Source: Nautilus pompilius
Taxonomy: Eukaryota; Mollusca; Cephalopoda; Nautilida; Nautilidae
Length of the DNA stretch: 64,000 nucleotides
Assembly (NCBI GenBank): GCA_018389105.1
Contig: JACATO010001735.1
Span: forward strand, 1 to 64,000
Direction: 5' to 3'
Position numbers and translations under genes: made by a program. Under the pieces are notes generated by a model, which was not told the origin of the DNA, made no database searches, and saw nothing but the letters and a program-made list of their open reading frames with translations. Positions 50,538 through 63,043 of the stretch are shown here, piece by piece; position 1 is the stretch's first letter; each line of letters begins with the position of its first letter.

Positions 50538-53159
50538 CGCAGAACGAAATAAGTATGAATATCACTAAAAAGATAAGCATAATACAAATCACGTCCTTCT
50601 CGTCCTGAAGTCAATCTATTCAATCTCAATTTTCGCGTCAATCGTTTATTCTCCAAAGTAAGAAATCAATCAGTTGGACCTCAGATATTGTGAAAATCAA
50701 TCTGTCAATCATGTACCGTAGGTAGATCTGTTTATTCACAACAGAACAATAACGGGGTAAAGGAGTCAACAATTTAAAATACAATGAAGTGATTAAATGA
50801 TGATCAAGTGGACCTGTAACTAATATTGTGGCAGAATCGTCACTGTAAACCATTAATTTTCAGAGTAAATTTTCAGAATAATATTATACTAGAATCTATT
50901 AATTATATTAAATCATTTCGCCTAAAAATACATTCTACTACATTTGAAGAATAACAGAATAAAAATATCAAAGTATTTAGGAAATTCTGGTGTTGACTGA
51001 TCGACATTAGAAAAGGCAGACTGTTTCCTCTGTACAGTTCCTCTTCTTGTACGATGAGAGCCGAAATATCTGATGTCTGACTCTTATAAGAACCTTATTT
51101 TAAGTTTAATGTCGCTGAACTACAAATTGTCGTTAAATTTATTTTTATTGTTTAATTTAGTGAGCCGTCGCTGCCATTCTTCTTTTGAAGTTCAATTAAT
51201 TATTTGGAAATATTTAATTCAGTATGAAAATCTGTGAATCTATTCGACGTATTCGTACTTACTGTTACAAGATAGAAGACCTAAGTCAGGTGCTTGTAAT
51301 TTTTTAGAGATTTTAAAAATTACTACAATACACTATGTGCAAAACAGAGATGTCATTTGTTATAACTAATGATTTTTTTACCCGTGTTGGCTTCAATTTC
51401 AGTAGCTTGATTTATAAAAATAAGAGAAAATTATTTAATAATAAAACAGTTATGAAATAAACTAATTTCCAGGTTAGATAAATATTTAACTTCCCAAGCT
51501 GTGTATAGACAGTGAGATCCAGTGATGTGCAGTGTGTAGAATGATTACATTTGTAGAAGGCAGGAGATTGTCGCGTGATAAATTTCTTCAAGTTAAATGA
51601 AGTAATGTTTAAGAAAAGAAATACAATTCAGTCATTTAATATCGCCATATTAATACATTAAACACAACTATTTTCCTGTTCAGATAAAAATATTTAAATT
51701 GTTAATTACATGATAGAGAGACGAAGTCCATAAGCAGACTTTTGTGGTTTTAGTTCCGTAAAATGGAAATGAAGGCAGCACGAAAATAAATAAGTAATAA
51801 GAGAACAAAAGGAAAATACAAAAAACTCAGGGTTGGAATTCAAAGTAAATAAAACAAAGGAATAGATACGTTGGCAGAAAATATCTGGTTTTGTCCATTT
51901 GCCGTTTCCTGAACACCAGGACTCGTTGCTTCCAGACACGTAGTTATGTCCCTTGTCACATGTGTAGGTGGCCTCACTTCTCCACGTGGTTCTGTTTACA
52001 GCCGTCAGGGTGCTGTTAAGAACGTGGTCTGACGGTCGGCCACAATCTATTTCTGAAAACGAAGTTGAAAAATATTCAATCTACAGCTAATTAATCAGAT
52101 GGGATTTTTAAAATATGTTACAGTTAAAATAATAATCTATGAGGCTGAAGGTATTCAAAGGATAGAAACAGAAAGATACAGGGGGATCATTGAATGTGGG
52201 ATAATTCTAATATTCCTGTATACAGAGACGGACGTGAGGGCTGAATTGTGAACTCCAAGCCGGCACCAAGACTACATTAAGATGGGTGTCAGTGTAAGAT
52301 TAATATTTCTCAAACCATTTCACACCTATAGATGTGTATTCATAACGTTAACATCCATGAAAAATTAATTTTCAAAAATTAAAGTTTCTATCTGTTGTCA
52401 GCATCCATCGACAGCCTCACATCGGAAAGAGTCAGAGAACTGATAAGTACAGGTCACCAACCAAAGAGATCTACACTGGGCAATAGCTGTCACAGGTAAT
52501 GAGCTCCAAAGATTAACTTGCAAAGTTAGGTGCATAATAAAGTAGATATCTACCTGTAATCAAGTCCAGTCTTAGTGCAAGTGTCGTCAGGTTACGTCTA
52601 TTTTCTAAAACTGATTGCATTCAGATCAATAATCTTTGAACTGTGATCATCCGCCTGATCATACAGTAACTCAACGTCTTCCCCCTAAACTGTTATAAAT
52701 GCCCTTAATCCCTCTGTAGTACAGTTGGTTAATCCAGTGGGTGTTATTTAATACCGACTTTTGTAAACGGTCCAGCAAACTTGGATTGTCTCCAGTTCCG
52801 TTAGATGGAGAGACGTCCCGTTTAGGCCGCCTCTTATAGATGTGTAATCTGGGAGCATCTCCACCAGATTTGTTCTCAGTCCACTGATGTAGATCGTCCA
52901 TAACCTGGCTGCCCTTATTTGCTGATCTTTTAAACGTCTCCAAGTCCCTGTTTAACCTGAATATTTGTCTACTTTTCTCCTCCAGCTCCCGCCTGATAGC
53001 AGACAGCTGCTCTCTGTGTTCCTGTCGCATTTCGTTCAAACCGTTTTCCAGCTGGAGGAGTCTCTGACCGACTCTCAGCTGGGATTCTTCGCTTATCGAT
53101 CTTCCGTTAAACAGATAGATGATTAAGAAGATGACCAGATGTAAGTCGCAGACAGACAT
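50353..53159 (-). CDS. Lectin gene copy B: signal peptide/coiled coil and two sushi exons
   Basis: Exons on the minus strand are 52,554-53,159 (signal peptide and coiled coil), 51,870-52,052 (sushi, 183 bases, fully open) and 50,353-50,537 (sushi, broken). Exon 1 reads past the point where copy A stops but is frameshifted downstream by an extra G (at IYNSLGG) and again near the NA-ISF stretch. The second sushi exon has two extra bases (TTTCGGGGGAAAC against TTTCTGGAAAC in A), and its acceptor reads TTCTGCG/TAATAG, lacking the A of AG. No lectin exons follow before the chitinase joint. It is therefore a truncated copy, probably non-functional unless the indels are assembly errors. Confidence 0.78.
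51870..52052 (-). CDS. Copy B sushi exon 1 (intact)
   Basis: A complete sushi module: IDCGRPSDHVLNS, YTCDKGHNY, SWCSGNGKW, DIFCQ. It corresponds to sushi exon 1 of gene A but keeps the base that A lacks, so it shows the undamaged form of that exon. Phase 1 at both ends. Confidence 0.88.
52554..53159 (-). CDS. Copy B exon 1: signal peptide and coiled coil
   Basis: Near-identical to gene A exon 1, with the same ATG, signal peptide, coil, glycosylation sites and RRPKRD motif. Substitutions include Val to Met (QVMDDL), Phe to Leu (RLHIYKRR) and Thr to Arg in the coil. It reads YYRGIKGIYNSL where A has a stop, then breaks at an extra G. The donor is ATTACAG/GTAGAT. Confidence 0.8.
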
Positions 53160-53790
53160 CTCCGTTAATTCTGTCCGAATACAGTCGTAAAAGGCAACTG
53201 GTCTACCTCAGCAGCTGTTCTATAAACGTGGCTGATATCAGTCCACGTAGCCTGTTACAGCCATCACCTTAAAAGGAAGTTTGATTGTCGATGGTAGAAG
53301 GGACCTCATCCGGTTACCTTCGCTCGGGCGGTGCCAGGCTTTGGTTTGATCACGTGATGTCAAATAAGGGCATTTGGTACTTCAACAACAAAGGAAACAT
53401 TGAAGTGGGGATTATAATTTTGTTCGGTCGTCTTTACTTTGGGAATATTAATTTATTGTCCTGTTCCGATTTATTATGAATATTTGAGGAGCATCAAATT
53501 CTCTTGATCTTCTCAGCTGGATATGTTAAGTTCTTCTTCCCGTCTCTCCGCCAGAGCTGGAATAGAAGGCGGGTTCAGCTGATGGGGTCAGTACACGAGA
53601 AGATCAGGGTCCCCTGGGTATTTACGTCACAACATGTTGTGTCCCCTGTAATAACACTTCCTTTGGTCCTGTCCGTTCTTGTACTTCATAAAAGCGACAT
53701 TATTCTGTCATCTTCTTTACCAACATCCACCATTCTTTGTTAACTCAAAGACTTCACAACAGATTAACGGGAACGAGATTTTAATCTTAC

Positions 53791-53820
53791 ATTATTATTA
53801 TTATTATTATTATTATTAAT
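53791..53820. repeat. (ATT)n tract joining two separated parts of copy A
   Basis: Left of it the sequence matches the reverse complement of 18,770 and below; right of it, the reverse complement of 15,690 and above. The intervening 3 kb of copy A is not present. Confidence 0.95.
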
Positions 53821-54318
53821 TTCTCTCCTCGAGAAGTTATTGATGATTCTATGATAAAATGAGATGTAGTAATAGAAATTCATACTTAATCGATATTCAT
53901 ATCGTACATTTAAATTTATTCACCTCATAAAGAGCAGACAGAAAGTCATCATCAGGGATGAGGGAGCCAGTTCTCCAGTAGTGGAGAGGAGCTCGTGAAT
54001 TATGTCAGACGTGTGAGGGTCAACTTTGATTCGACTAACGTAAATTAGTCCACGGGAAGAACCCTGAAGTAGGAGGAGGTAATTCTACCAGGAGAATAGA
54101 TATGAGACATCTATATTCCAGTTGGCTAATCAGAGGTTGATGTTTATGCCTACGATTCTTTGTTATCAGTTTAATATCCCCAGCACATTTACAGGTATTC
54201 CCAGTAAGGATTAATTTTCTCCCTCTCCACCTACAAACTTCTAAGCCATCTCCATGGAGTCTAGAAAGATCGATACCTAATTACTGATGGTGGCCGGTCA
54301 TCCTGTTATCGGTATTGA

Positions 54319-54704
54319 AGGGTCGTGGTGATATCGAGCGTATAAACAGTAATAGTCTGTGTGATAAATCGTCACATTAACAAGGACCGAAATATTTCCC
54401 CGTCTCAGGCTGACTGGGTCAGGGTCTTTGATTAGTAGATAAAAAGGTAAGCGCCCGTATTCAGAAAGTTACTTCGTTATCTTTCTTACGTGACTCCTGG
54501 AATTTACCTAATTAAAGGTATTCGGGTAATATTCAGACAACACGTTTCTGAAAATCATTGCTTACTTGCAGGCTCCGCTGTATGTAACAACAGGGGTCCT
54601 GACGATATCCCATTGGCACTGAACCACCGCTGATCTCCCCTGATGGATCTCCTTCACCAAACAAGAATTAATATTTTAAAATAATTAATTATTATATTTT
54701 ACAC
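54319..54704. other. No recognised feature
   Basis: Unique sequence right of copy B. I searched it by eye for the missing chitinase GGAMxW-type exon and did not find one on either strand. Confidence 0.45.
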
Positions 54705-54951
54705 CTGTGGATGCACCAAAATATGGCGCGGTACAGGATGACGATGAAAGATGTGTGGTGCAATAGTAAAAAAATCATGATGAAGAGGGCACCAGGCATC
54801 TTCTCTAGGGACTTGTAAACGTCATTAAAGTTTGCAAAGAATACTGCAGTTACGGCAACAGAGTTCGGGATTTTTTGTGAAATTCCAGGAATGTCGTCAT
54901 AAAAAGATAATTCTTTCTTATTCCAAGACCAGGGAAGCTCCATGAACATCA
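54705..54951 (-). CDS. Possible exon of a membrane protein
   Basis: A 247-base open stretch is flanked by a good acceptor (TCTCTGTTATGCAG) and donor (CATCCACAG/GTGTAA). It reads MFMELPWSWNKKELSF, YDDIPGISQ, then NFNDVYKSLEKMPGALFIMI and a hydrophobic segment (FLLLHHTSFIVILYRAIF). The pattern of an acidic/polar loop, KMPGALF and a long hydrophobic helix loosely recalls mid-protein segments of SLC6-type transporters, but the match is weak. No neighbouring exon was identified. It could be a chance open frame. Confidence 0.3.
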
Positions 54952-57015
54952 CTGCATAACAGAGACAATTAAAGTTTAAAAAACCTGTGTAGGGCCGATT
55001 TTATTGAAAACAGCCTTTAGGGAAATGTTAGAAAACCCCAGCAGTCTTCAGCCAGGACAGCTTCAGTGGCTAGCCCTGCAGAACTAGCACCTGGTCACAG
55101 CGGCCACATACAACTCCCCTGCACCAAAACACCTGCATACAACGACCACCTGGCTAATGCAGCCACATAAACCTGCCCCCTAGCAATCTTTGCTAATGTA
55201 CACAATGTCTTCATTTGATACGTTTTAGAAATGATGTAAGTTAAGGGTACATAATGTACACTCGGAACATTATACCTCTAGTACGTTAGCAAGACAAACC
55301 AAACATGGCTGTTACCAATTCTAAAGGGTTAATTAGTTATCATTTATCGTTGAAAATTTACACCCGTCAGGTCGTTCACGTCCTCTAGTTTTATATATCC
55401 CTGTATATATATTTATATGTACATATATTTTTTTTCCTTTTTGGCTAAATCATGTACACCTGTTTTCACGTAATTTCTCGTTTCGTAGTATTTATCTTTC
55501 ACCTGTCGCCTGCATATAATTACGGTAACAACAAGTGACCTGAAAATATCCTTCCTGCGGGATCTCTGTGAGCTCGAGTTCTCCGCTGACCATTAGACCA
55601 AACTTAGCGTCTGGATTACAGCCTTTGTTAATGTAATATCTTCACTTACAATCAATAAAAATCAATTATCCATGTCCATGTCCTGCACCACTGATCCAGT
55701 CTTCCCTTCTAGGTCTGTCTACCTGTAATACGGATGTTCAATGAAGCACGGATGGATGAGCATCACCCTAATGATATCCAGCCCCTTACTCCTCCCTTGT
55801 TTCATTTCAACATCCCTAATAGCTTCAAAATTTCCGTAAGGCAGGTCTACCTCACCTTCTGTTAGTAGTTTGGAGCAGATTTCGATTTTTTCCGATGTGT
55901 ATAATCCTAATCATATGAAAGGAATTCAGAGATTCCGATATATAGAGAATATCTTCCTGCAAGCATTTATCAGTCTGGGGGATTCTACTGTCAATTTTTT
56001 TTCTTGTTTTCAACTACAGGAGCTGAACAAGAGCTTTTACAATTGCATGAATTCAATCATTACACCAAGTGCTTAAACATGCTGTTTTTATAAAAACGGT
56101 ACCGCGTCAGTGTCTTTTAATAATGTCCTCATAAACCAGCTTTTATCATCATGATCAACGTTGATATGTCCCTTTTTCTTCTTTAACTCTGATGGCTGCA
56201 TGTTTCTAAGATGCTGGAAATTGGATTCCAGAGAAATGACAACAGTGTAATCCTGATAAAATGAAATAGAGGAAACCAGGTAAATAATTTCTTGTTAGCA
56301 TGCTTTTATGTTAACAAATGTCTATGTGCTACCAAACTATACAACCATATTCAAGGAAGAACGACTGTCTTATAGCATCAACACAGCAGCAAAAGAAAGA
56401 CAGGGAGAAATGTAACGAGAGCAATCATCATTTGTGAGTTACAGCCTTTAGTCTCAGCTGTACAGTATTGAGTCCATGACACACAGCACATTGGGTTGGT
56501 ACATATTCCCCACTGTTAGTCTATCTATCTCTGCAGCTGTGATTTGCTTTTGGGTTTACTTTGTAGACACGTAACATATTCTTTGCCTTACACCAGTCTC
56601 TAAGCACATTTATTGTTGAGATCGAATGTCCTGTGTGTGGCCATATTATCACCATTTTTTTCAGCTAACTTAACAACTTCCAGCTTAAGTCGAGGATGCA
56701 GTCTTGAAATACTCTACACTGTTCCGGTGGTTGGGTCTGGAATATCTGTACTAGGAATTTTGTATATTTTCACAAAAAAAGATGACTAATTGATCTCATT
56801 ATTTAACAGTATGTTAAATGTTGTATAGATGGCCATATTGAAACATTTAAAATGTATAAAACAGATATTTATTTATAAAGTTCAATTAATTGAAAAAAGT
56901 AATCAGTATAACAAATGCTCTATATTATTTAGTTGTTTGTATTTTTTCTTAATCTCTTATTGCTTTTGACCAGTTAGGTCTTTTTCACAAAAATAAGTCA
57001 TCTTCACTGCAGTAA
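54952..57015. other. No recognised gene
   Basis: AT-rich DNA with short ORFs such as 55,870-56,076 and no motifs. The segment at about 55,070-55,190 has loosely repeated CACCTG/GCCACATA words but no clear repeat period. Confidence 0.5.
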
Positions 57016-57385
57016 GTCGGCTCACACATTGTGGCTGTGCTCCTTGCACACTTCATGGAGCTTCTGCAGTCTTTCTTCAAAAGTCAGCATTCAAGTCTCT
57101 TATTTGGTGGACCTTGCTTCTGGACATATGGCTGGTGTTCTTCCATTGCTACACCACGCTTCTCCATTGAGGTAACAACAGCTTTAGGAAGGTTTAGACT
57201 GTCTTCCAAACAACTTCACGTGTGTGTTGTGACAAGTTCCGTCACAAGCTCTTTTAGAAATAAGCCTCACTTGTGCCGGGCCTTCTCCATAATCTCGGTG
57301 CTGCTGTGATCTGTATTGAGAGTGATAGGCATTCAGGCAGGCCACACCAACAACATCGTACCACAATACCGTAGGTCACCTTCTC
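57015..57385 (-). pseudogene. Possible piggyBac-like transposase C-terminus
   Basis: Across shifted minus-strand frames I read DVVGVACLNAY, LNTDHSS, LFLKELVTELV, then a Cys-rich tail (CRSSMKCARSTATMCEPTYC). The order of a V-N-A-Y block, an F-L-K-E-L-V-x-E-L helix and a C-terminal Cys finger is that of piggyBac-type transposases. The pieces are short and frameshifted, so the assignment is tentative. Confidence 0.4.
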
Positions 57386-58015
57386 GATTGTCACTTACAG
57401 GAATGAGTACACACCAGCTCTCTAATAAATGCCTGTTTTCTTATCTTGTGTTATAATCAGTTGTATTTTGATATTGTTGAGATGTTAACCTATCACGACA
57501 AAGCTGAGATTAAAGTGTCAGGGACACTTGGAGCTTGCAGTGATTGCCATTTTGTCTAATCTAGAAATCTTACCTAAATACTGAATTGTTTTTCTTTTCA
57601 TGTCTCTGCAGAACAGTGACCCTTTAAGAACGTGTTCTTTGAGTTGGCAGCTGCCATGCAACTGTCCTATTTGATGTGGATTAATTGGGAACAAAACAAA
57701 TCTGATCTACAGATCAACAAAGTGAGGACATGATTGAAACAACAGCATGACCGAATGTGGTAGGGTGAACTGAAAGAGATGGCTGACTGTTTTGTTGTAT
57801 TCCACGAACACGTGTGTGTGGTTTGAAAATTTACTATCAACAAAATTAGAAAACAACATTTTTCACAATCATTCTTATAAAATATGTATTTATTGCACTG
57901 TCTCGTTGGTCTTCTCACGCTTTTCTGCGTGATTTTGTATCCCAGGTTTCTTGGCATGTAATACATCCCAGCTTAACATTTGCCTGTATTCATGTCAGAT
58001 GAAGAAGGGATCTCT

Positions 58016-58069
<54 letters not shown>

Positions 58070-58564
58070 GTGAGAATCTCATCTACTTGTATCAATACAT
58101 CCAACAAATATCGGATAGCCCCCGAAATATCTGAAAACTAATCTAAGAGAATTCTCACTGAGACGGCGAAAAATTGCATCGCGAGTCTTTAGTGGATGAA
58201 AATGGCCACGTGAAGTTCGGTTTATTTCGTAGAAATTATGCAATGAATGATGTCACGTGCTGAGTGTGAATATTAGTGTTTTATAATTACTGTTTTCTTA
58301 GGTAGAGCGGAACCCGCTTAACCCGACCTAAGCAAACTTCCCTAGAAAGTACAGTACGTACTATGCAGGTTCGCCACACGTCCCGGCCAGGTTGATATGC
58401 TGCCTTCTCTATTATGACTTTTATCCTCGTTTGGCAGCAAAGGCGCCAGGCAGAGATACTAGTTAGTCTTTAACTAGCGCTTTGTGAGACTCTTTTACTG
58501 CTCGAGAAAAGGGGGCAGCCCTGTGGGTTAGTCGACCTTTTCTGATTTTAAAAGGACAGCGCAC
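57386..58564. other. No recognised gene; contains a (CT)n tract
   Basis: The minus-strand ORF at 57,667-57,966 has no motif. A CT microsatellite lies at 58,011-58,067. GC content rises from about 58,300 toward the hAT-like block. Confidence 0.5.
58011..58067. repeat. (CT)n microsatellite
   Basis: About 28 uninterrupted TC/CT units. Confidence 0.97.
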
Positions 58565-58699
58565 GTGCGCGAGGCTGTTGGGATTCCGCCAAAAGTAGGT
58601 GACCGGGGCTCCGCTCTCCGGCCGGCCTCGACCAGTATCCCTTTCTGCTATTGTTCCATGTGTCCGCTGTATTCTGTACTTTGGTCAATGGAACAACAC

Positions 58700-59990
58700 A
58701 TAAAAGTCGGTATTCCGAGACAAAGGGTTAGTGTTTCTGTCCGGTGTCATCGCACTTTTTGTGAATGTTTGGTCCTGACTCCACCGGAATCGAGCTTCTC
58801 TCCGCTGTGATCAGATTTGTCAGCAGACACGGACTGCGACGGAAACACTTCTCCGTCCCTACGACTCGGACGGATTTGACGAGACATCGCTGGAGAGGCT
58901 CTCAGGCCGTGGAGCTGTTATTGGCGCGATGCTATGACGGTGCGTCTGCCATGTCGGGGAAACACTCGGGGGAGCAGCGGAGAACTGTTGATGAAGGTCA
59001 GAGAAATGCCAACCATCAGCTTCACCTTGTTGTTGTTCACCTGTGTCAGAAAGTAGCTATTGTGCAAGAGTTCTTCGACGTATGCCAGTTATTGAACGAC
59101 TTCTTCGCCAGACCCAAAGTTCGCGCCGTGTACAACAAATCAGGTGTAACGGCATTGGCCGGTTTGATGGAGCATCGCTGGCGTGGATACTTCAAGACGA
59201 CGGACGTCAGAGTCCAGAACTACGAAGATGTCATCGCAACGCTGGATTCCTTCGCCACAAGAGCTTTCCCGGATCTGTCAGTGACTGCAATTGGATTGAG
59301 AAAGTCCACGTACCAAGCGCGTTTGGTCTTCGCAGGCCTGGTCATGAAGCCGGCCGACAAAACGCTGCAATCCAGAGCGAGCTCCGTTGTCAAGGAGACT
59401 GTCCAGATTGTGCGCCAAATGAGAACCGAGGCGAAGTCTTCGGAACCCGTCGAAGTCTGCCAGCGGAGACGAGGCGGCACCTTGACGGCCACCAAAACGA
59501 GATCGGAAAACTGCCAGTAGTCTGGACTCGCTCGTTGTGACCGCTCCCACCGGACGAGAGCAGCCACTCATTGCTATCTCGCTCACCCTAGTCAACACCC
59601 AGTTGGTTGTGTCCGTTGCTGCCGTACCGTCTAGACCCAGTCTGCGACTCGGTCGGCGAGACGGGGCGACTTTCGATCGGTCGCCTCTTCGTCACGAGGT
59701 TGAGATGTCCCGAACACGGTTGGGAACGAGCTGCCGTCCACATGTCGGGGAGAATCGAAGCAACATCGACAAGTTTCTGGGATGGTTCCGTGGAATGGAG
59801 TTCAAAACACCATTTCCGAATCTCCATACTCTTCTCCGCCCAGCCCAGCTTGACGATTGGTGCATCGTCTGCTACCCGTGAGGCCGCATTCTCCACTGCG
59901 ACGCGACTGTTGACACCGTACAGGAGATGCCCGAGTCACAATCGCAGATGTGGACTCGCTTTCCTCGGATTTGAGGACAAAACGGCTGCT
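58700..59990 (+). pseudogene. hAT-family transposase (ZMYM1/DUF4371-like), degraded
   Basis: A 251-codon frame (58,765-59,520) contains DSTGIELLSAVI, LLLARCYDGASAMSGKHSGE (the CYDGAxxMSG block with a catalytic Asp), NHQLHLVVVHLC, EFFDVCQLLNDFF and MEHRWRGYF. These are in the order known from hAT transposases. A shifted frame at about 59,875-59,985 gives REAAFSTATRLLTP, then RRCGLAFLGF, the C-terminal dimerisation block. The stop at 59,518 and later frameshifts break it. In the first block, the cysteine-rich NPxA-H-C-x-x-H stretch of active relatives is reduced to NANHQLH. The block is GC-richer than its surroundings. Terminal inverted repeats were not found. Confidence 0.82.
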
Positions 59991-60059
59991 CTGTCAGCGG
60001 CCGAGTTTATGCCGAGGTTCAGACCGACAAATCGACGACTGTCGGTATGAATCAGGTGA

Positions 60060-62380
60060 CAACTGCTCCACTGCTGCTCCAAATCCCCTAAATTATTCAT
60101 ATGAAAGCTAATTGTTTCCAATTTAAATTATCTGTTTTCACCTGTATTACCTGTATCTATGTAAGTATTGCATCAATGATTCAATTAATAATTTACGTTT
60201 TTATTTGTCCCTGAGTTTAAAAATAAGAGAAGAATGTTACAGCGTCTCATCCGTTTTTATTTAAAAAAACTTAGATTGAATTAGTTTTCAATATAATGAC
60301 AAAATATCGACTTTTGTTCACCTGTTGTGAATACCTGTATTTTGATTTGCACTCATGCAATTGTGAATGTCTATGTTGTATACGTATTGATTGTGTGAAT
60401 TATAATAATTTATTATTTTTACTATATTCCTTGTAAATTGAAGGAAAAAAAGAATTTTTGATTGTGATGATTGAAAATTTATTACATATCATTTCAGTAA
60501 TCTTCCTGGAAACTGGATAGGAATTTACCTGATCATTAGGCCACGGCTATGATCGGGCTGTTGCCTAATAGACAGGTGAATCCTTTATATTTTGGGGATT
60601 GTCCACAACATCGCATTCAAAATAGAATATATCATGTACTAAGAGGAATATTAAACATTTTAATGTCTAAAAATCAATGAAAAATCTATATAAAATTTAG
60701 AAATTTTTAATTTATTAATTTAGTCAATTGTATTTTTGTATTTATGTATTAGCATTCTATTCCATATACTTTTCCTGTTTGGAAAGTGCGGGAATAGTTC
60801 AGCCCCTTCTATAATGAAGGGAGCCTCCTCAAGTTCTAAGCTCTGGCTACGGGCCTGCTTTAGGGTCGTGATCAATGTCTACTATATTGGTTGATTTAGA
60901 CAAGGAAATGAGAATTGGTAACTCTATTGTTTTGTTCTCACAGGTGACGAACAATCCAAGATACCTTGGCTTTAAATGTTGTGCTAAATTGAGTTATATG
61001 TCCGCCTCCACGAGGAACTGCATGGAGTCCAGCTTCTAATAGGTATTGTAAGTCTACCATTCTTAATGAAAGACAGGAGAACTTGGCTGCTTTCTTATGC
61101 TCTCAGACCTTCGTGTTTAGAGAGTGAGAGGGACTTTCATCTAGCAGAAGGAGCCTCTACATCAAAGGACTGTATCCACGTGTTCAGCTAAAAAAATATT
61201 CACTCGGGATTTTCTTTAAGGCAAATTTTCACAAAATGTTTTGAACCAGGTGTCTGTCTGCTTTACAATGGAGATGATTGCGTATTAATGCCTGCATATG
61301 TGACATCACAGTGAACTACTCCACCAGGTGTCATCAGCAGTCACATAGGAATCCTGGGCTGTCATCTTAACAGTAAGTACAACTAATAACGTACAGGCCC
61401 GACAACTTAATTACCTGATGGACCTAAGTAAATAAAAAATCAGCTGAACAATAAAAACACAGACATACAGGTGTTTGATTTGTTGCAGGTGTGAAATGTT
61501 AAAGGATCAAAGGAACTATTCATCTATTGTAACATTTTGGTTTTTATTTCCATTTTAAATTGTAAATCCAGTTTCTGTCTGTCCTGTTTGGTAGGGAGGG
61601 GTATAGAAGAGACACCTGGACACTCGCTGATGGAATCGTCCGGTAGGGAAGTCCCCTATCAAACTGAGGGGATAATTATCAGAGGTTTTAACGATGAGAA
61701 TTATCCGAGCAGTACAGAAACCTCCTCTCGCAAGTTTGCATTGTACTATACAATGTTTTCCTGGAGAAAAGTCATCTTCTATGACCCGCAAGGTTCCTAA
61801 GATATAATCAGAAACCTGTTTGTCATGAGATATCTGTGGGCTCCAAATACGTTTCAGCTGAGCTTACAGTTACCATGGCAATAATGCAAATAAAACACCG
61901 TGAACCTGAATTTATTAGGTTGAATCACTTTTTACTCTTTCTCTCGGTAGTTTACAGTAAACGTTGATCCTACAGAAAATTCTCAAAAGTTCATGTCTTC
62001 CTTCCTGGTCTAAAGCAGAATTCATTCTCTATTTCAGACTTAGCTTGGCCAGCTAATGGCATCCTATTGTGTGTTCTTAGAGGGAAACAGTGAAATTCTG
62101 AGATATGACAGCATAAAACCGTATAAGTGCCATTGAGGACACGACCCCCGTTGTTTCCTTTTACGGTATTTTATGGATGTAAGTTAGTTACAGTTGGCCA
62201 CTTATCCTTGTTGATGACTTTAGCTGGGGATCATTAGATCTCCAGAAAGCCTCTGTTCTGCCGGGTATCTGTGTACGTAGGTAAGCATCATCTTGTCACA
62301 CCTGTGATGCTTAGGTGAGGAAAGAGCTGATAATTTATCCTTCCAACCGCCAGAGTCTAGTTCTGTAGCCGTGAACATTT
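60060..62380. other. AT-rich stretch without recognised genes
   Basis: ORFs at 61,537-61,800 exist on both strands with no motif. The 60,520-60,560 segment can form a short stem (CCACGGCTATGATCGGGC), but it matches no RNA gene I know. Confidence 0.5.
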
Positions 62381-62386
62381 TACGTG

Positions 62387-62545
62387 TTACAGAGGTAAAC
62401 TGGCTGACATGTTGCGGCCAGGTTACAGTTCTTTCTGGATGGACCTGGTAGGTGTGAGCCGGACAGGCCGCCATCCTGGCCAGTACTGCTACGGAAACCC
62501 CTTTCAGATCCTCTGTAAACTGAACCTTGATAATTTACTAGTGTG
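62387..62545 (+). other. Possible C-type-lectin-like C-terminal fragment
   Basis: The frame ending at TGA (62,543-62,545) reads SSFWMDLVGVSRTGRHPGQY, then CYGNPFQILCKLN and a short tail. A Cys-x-G-x-P-F-x-I-L-C-x-L ending resembles the last strand of lectin-like domains, but only about 35 residues fit and no upstream exon was found. It may be coincidence. Confidence 0.25.
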
Positions 62546-63043
62546 ATTGTTTCTGACAGGGTTTATAGCCAGATTGGTCCTATGTAAATTTGGAACGACC
62601 TGAAACAGGTGACACTTTGGGGCCGTCCTGACCAGAAACATAGACCAGTTGCGGAGACAGAATTGTCACGTGAGCCGAGCTTTGAGTTGACGAAGAGTAG
62701 AAGGAAGACAAAACCATCTTCAATGTAAAGAGTCGTAGAGAGAAATCGTCAGAAATATACTTAGTCGGGTTCGCTCGCTATGTGTGTACACTGAGAGATT
62801 AGAAACTCGTTCAATATTTCAATAGTTTGGTAAATGTTTGTAAAATAAGGTTAGTAGCTTGATTTCAGTCTCCTCTGACAGGACATTTTGTCGTCTGATG
62901 TCGATGTGTCGTTGATCATTTGTGACCAAACATGGCGCAGAGAGTCGAGTGACAAAGTTTCAGAACTGTTCAGCCACAAGTCCAAAGATAAGAGATGTTA
63001 TTCCAGCTAAGGTAGCCATCGGGAGTTTCTAGACTGGCAAACC

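Larger units (their letters stand above)
49882..54318. repeat. Lectin-locus duplication, inverted copy B
   Basis: This is the reverse-complement partner of copy A. Its right part (53,820-54,318) matches 15,200-15,690, and the rest matches 18,720-23,985 with one sushi-intron unit fewer. Its left edge is the (ATT)n tract at 49,883-49,906, inside the chitinase intron. The two lectin-domain exons of A have no counterpart here. Confidence 0.93.

Noticed and set aside
59043-59567. Long ORFs in other frames and on the minus strand over the hAT block
   Set aside because: They overlap the recognisable hAT frame and carry no motifs.
60520-60580. Candidate tRNA or small structured RNA
   Set aside because: A stem can be drawn, but there is no cloverleaf, no A/B box pair and no second copy.
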